A DNA stretch of 64,000 nt, from assembly GCF_019720915.1 (NCBI RefSeq), contig NZ_JAHKSI010000003.1, positions 248,001 to 312,000 on the forward strand, written 5' to 3'. This DNA is from Alkalihalobacillus sp. TS-13. GTDB taxonomy: Bacteria > Bacillota > Bacilli > Bacillales > Fictibacillaceae. How positions within the stretch are numbered: the stretch's first letter is position 1; every line of letters starts with the position of its first letter. The position numbers were made by a program, and so were the translations under genes. Under the pieces are notes generated by a model. It did not search any database. It saw only the letters and a list, made by a program, of their open reading frames with translations, and was not told the origin of the DNA. Shown here piece by piece: positions 61,845 to 64,000 of this stretch.

Positions 61845-62285
61845 TTATTTTCCTAATACGCGATTCACACGCTTAGTGAGCATTTTCATTCCATCTCCGC
61901 CAGCTTGGAAGTGACGAAGCTTACCCTCGGCGTCGAATACGTAATATGCTGGAACGTATTGATTTTCATAAGCGTCAGTGAGTTTGTGTTGGTTATCAAC
62001 GAAAATCGGTTGCGTAATGTCATGTTCAGCAGCGATTTCCTTGACTTGATCGATATCGAGATCTTTTTCAGAACGAGGCATATGAACCGCCACAACGTTC
62101 AAATCGTCTTTATAATCATCACGGAATTGGTTGATGTTCGGCATTGCCTCTTTACATAGCTGGCAGCTTACAGACCAGAAATGTACCAGTGTAGGTTTAT
62201 CTCCTAATAGCTGATCCTTCGAAACTTCCCCGTTCAACCATTCTGTAGCACCTTCGAATTCAGGCATCTCAGTACGTAATCTCAT
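61845..62285 (-). CDS. TlpA/ResA-like thiol-disulfide redoxin
   Basis: A protein of about 146 residues with a thioredoxin fold. The active site is HFWSVSCQLCKEAMPNI (CQLC), and the cis-Pro region is NQYVPAYYVFDAEGKL. No signal peptide or membrane helix, so cytoplasmic, unlike ResA. It probably reduces or oxidises thiols or peroxides. ATG 62285 has AAAGGAG upstream; the ATG at 62318 would give an extra, unconserved start. Confidence 0.82.
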   Translation of the reverse strand: MRLRTEMPEFEGATEWLNGEVSKDQLLGDKPTLVHFWSVSCQLCKEAMPNINQFRDDYKDDLNVVAVHMPRSEKDLDIDQVKEIAAEHDITQPIFVDNQHKLTDAYENQYVPAYYVFDAEGKLRHFQAGGDGMKMLTKRVNRVLGK

Positions 62286-62415
62286 TGTTTGATCGACTCC
62301 TTTAACAATAGTATTCACATTAAAATGATTATTATCTGATTACAATTTTAAAAGTAAAATTCCGATACGTCAATTTATCTGTTTCACACTATAGTATACC
62401 TTCGGAGGTAAAGGG

Positions 62416-63074
62416 TTAAACCTTTTGTCCTACTTGTGGGAAAGCTGCCTCAAGCCAGGTTACCGCTTGCTCAACCATTGGGAGGGTAGTGGTATGATTG
62501 ACATTAGGAAATAGCTCAAATTTGATTTTTTCTTTATCATCATATTGTACAACTGCTTTTTCATAGAACAATTGCTGGGTGTTTGCGGGTATGATCTGAT
62601 CATTTGAACCATGCAGCAGAAGAATAGGGCGCTCCTGAATAGCAGCCACGCGTTCAATTGGATCGAGTTTTTGGATCTCCTCAACCCAACCGCTAGGCTT
62701 AAAACCGATCTTTTGAAAGTAATCTTCGCATCCAGTCCAATATCCAGAGCTATTTATCGTAATCAACCCATCGAAACAATTATTCTGAACAAAAGCGCAT
62801 GAAGCAATCAAGCCTCCCATCGAGCTGCCCAGTAATACTTGATCATAGGAGTTATCATTAAAAATGTTCGTCAGACGATCAGAAAGCTGAATAACGTCAG
62901 TGACACTCTTTATGACAGTTTCCCAAAAATACGTTTCCTGGATTCTCTTGTAAAGGGCTCCTCAATTTTTCCCCGATAAAGAACGATTATAGTCGATTTA
63001 AGGGAATCTACATTTGTAAGCCGATAATGCTTAAAAGGAATTTTTTCATTTTTATAAGAATCAATGGTAATCAT
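62416..63074 (-). pseudogene. Broken alpha/beta hydrolase (YitV-like)
   Basis: Two frames make up one damaged gene. From ATG 63074 a first frame gives MITIDSYKNEKIPFKHYRL and runs to TAA at 62910-62912. The second frame, open from a TGA at 62962-62964 to 62416, carries QETYFWETVIKSVTDVIQL, the nucleophile elbow GSSMGG, LLLHGSNDQIIP and the His region NVNHTT. The overlap points to a frameshift around 62940. The N-terminal part also lacks the usual HGF oxyanion segment, so there is an internal deletion as well. It lies 15 nt downstream of the MFS gene and was probably in its operon. Confidence 0.7.
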
Positions 63075-63089
63075 GATTAGCACACCATC

Positions 63090-64000
63090 CTATACGTCCC
63101 CAGCAACACTTTGCGTAGAGCGAATTGGTTTGAAAAAGATCAAGGCGGTGAACAGGAGGAGCATCATTCCGCCGATTGTGTAGAAGATGCTTCCTTCTTC
63201 AAAGAATTGGATGGAGAATCCTCCAATTAATGGACCGAAAATACTTCCGAGACTGAAACAAATCCCAGCCAATATATTACCTGCCGGGAGCAGTTCCCTA
63301 GGAAGAAGATCTGCCATGTATGTGATCCCCATCGAAAATAAAGAGCCAAGAAATAAGCCTGCGATGACGAACATCACCGTCAAATAGACAAGTGAATTGT
63401 TCACATTCATCGCAAGAAAACTTAAGCCACCGATTAAAAGTGATATGATGAGAATCGGTTTCCTTCCGAATCGGTCGCTTAATAATCCGAGAGGCACTTG
63501 GAAAATGAGTGCTCCCACTGCAAAAGCTGGCAAAAGGATCGATACAGCTTCCACACCAAGCCCTTGACGAATCGCATAAACTGGAAAGTTACTGTGTACA
63601 GCTGTTTCGATAAAACCATATCCGAACGTCCCGAGCAGTCCAGCCCATGACATCCGGAAAACTTTTCCGTACCGTTTCCAGGTGCTTTGGACGTCCGGTG
63701 TTGTAATGTTTTCGGGATATTCGTTGTCGATTTTAATAAGGAAGACTAAGGAAAGGATACACAAGGCTGCAGCAATCATAAATGGCAGCGCATAGTGAAT
63801 ATCGACCAGCCTTGTCATAACTGGCCCGATACCGAACCCGAGCCCGAACGAAACCCCATAAATGGCAATGTTCCTTCCCCGCTTCTTTTCAGCACTCATT
63901 GATGTGAGCCATACTTGTGTTGCGAAATGGAAAATATGGTCCCCGATTCCGATGATGACACGAAGGATAAACCAAAACCAGATCGCCTGCCACAAAGGAA
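63090..64000 (-). CDS. MFS transporter (5' end beyond window)
   Basis: The frame is open to the right window edge, so the N-terminal helices are missing; about 303 residues remain. They contain roughly nine helices, the MFS loop segment LGLLSDRFGRKPILI and a GFGIGPVMTRLVD region. It is most like drug-efflux or sugar-type MFS permeases of the YfkF/YttB group; the substrate cannot be named. The damaged hydrolase gene follows it. Confidence 0.85.
   Translation of the reverse strand, partial: PLWQAIWFWFILRVIIGIGDHIFHFATQVWLTSMSAEKKRGRNIAIYGVSFGLGFGIGPVMTRLVDIHYALPFMIAAALCILSLVFLIKIDNEYPENITTPDVQSTWKRYGKVFRMSWAGLLGTFGYGFIETAVHSNFPVYAIRQGLGVEAVSILLPAFAVGALIFQVPLGLLSDRFGRKPILIISLLIGGLSFLAMNVNNSLVYLTVMFVIAGLFLGSLFSMGITYMADLLPRELLPAGNILAGICFSLGSIFGPLIGGFSIQFFEEGSIFYTIGGMMLLLFTALIFFKPIRSTQSVAGDV

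Noticed and set aside
62962-62964. Second selenocysteine TGA, in the alpha/beta hydrolase
   Set aside because: The frame upstream of this TGA is not the gene's N-terminal frame and the position is not catalytic; a frameshift explains it.
1-64000. CRISPR arrays, tRNA, rRNA, prophage
   Set aside because: No regularly spaced identical repeats of CRISPR size, tRNA-type ends or phage genes were seen; the 20-21 bp arrays have no spacers.

Overview
The window looks like chromosome of a spore-former-type Bacillus relative (Bacillaceae). The evidence is Bacillus-style gene content (LiaFSR, YkoEDC, TenA/TenI, ThiO, YetF, YwaF, YtxH), strong AGGAGG ribosome-binding sites with some TTG and GTG starts, a T-box leader, a TPP riboswitch and many T-run terminators. 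The species cannot be named from sequence alone. No tRNA, rRNA, CRISPR array, phage or intact transposase was seen.

Layout. 1-2.1 kb: end of the LiaFSR cell-envelope stress system. 2.4-11.4 kb: an eleven-gene thiamine operon behind a TPP riboswitch (TenA, the YkoEDC ECF transporter, TenI, ThiO, ThiS, ThiG, ThiF, ThiD, ThiE). 11.6-18 kb: a lipoprotein, YetF, RarD, YwaF, two enzymes and small stress-type genes. 18-20.1 kb: a T-box-controlled, C-terminally short methionyl-tRNA synthetase. 20.2-28.3 kb: an AT-richer carbohydrate island with a ROK repressor, a TRAP transporter, a GH31 glycosidase and a uronate isomerase; it has an operator-like palindrome and a cre site and ends in what may be a truncated gene beside a dispersed repeat. 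29.2-36.3 kb: cell-wall genes (alpha/beta hydrolase, membrane-anchored Mur ligase, Ddl-like ligase, VanX-like dipeptidase, class B PBP). 36.4-39.8 kb: an N-hydroxylase behind three palindromic boxes, a small haem-copper-oxidase-like protein, a peroxiredoxin with TGA in place of its catalytic Cys codon, and an HD hydrolase. 39.8-42.3 kb: a metal ABC transporter. 42.6-44.6 kb: a gene remnant and small genes. 45.0-52.5 kb: a complete Gram-positive Tad/Flp pilus operon behind a c-di-GMP-I riboswitch. 52.5-64 kb: a small promoter-driven ORF with a duplication, RsgA, YjbQ, AlsT, a Cys-less LMW phosphatase, stress membrane proteins, acetolactate synthase, VanZ, a TlpA-like redoxin, a broken hydrolase and an MFS exporter cut by the window edge.

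The most notable signal is the peroxiredoxin at 38647-39117. One in-frame TGA sits exactly where the peroxidatic Cys belongs, the frame is intact on both sides, and a small hairpin with a GGA loop follows at a distance suitable for a bacterial SECIS. This suggests a selenocysteine peroxiredoxin. Other notable items are the c-di-GMP control of the pilus operon, degenerate 20-21 bp period arrays in several intergenic regions, a roughly 200 bp dispersed repeat in inverted copies, and the Mur-ligase/Ddl-like cluster.
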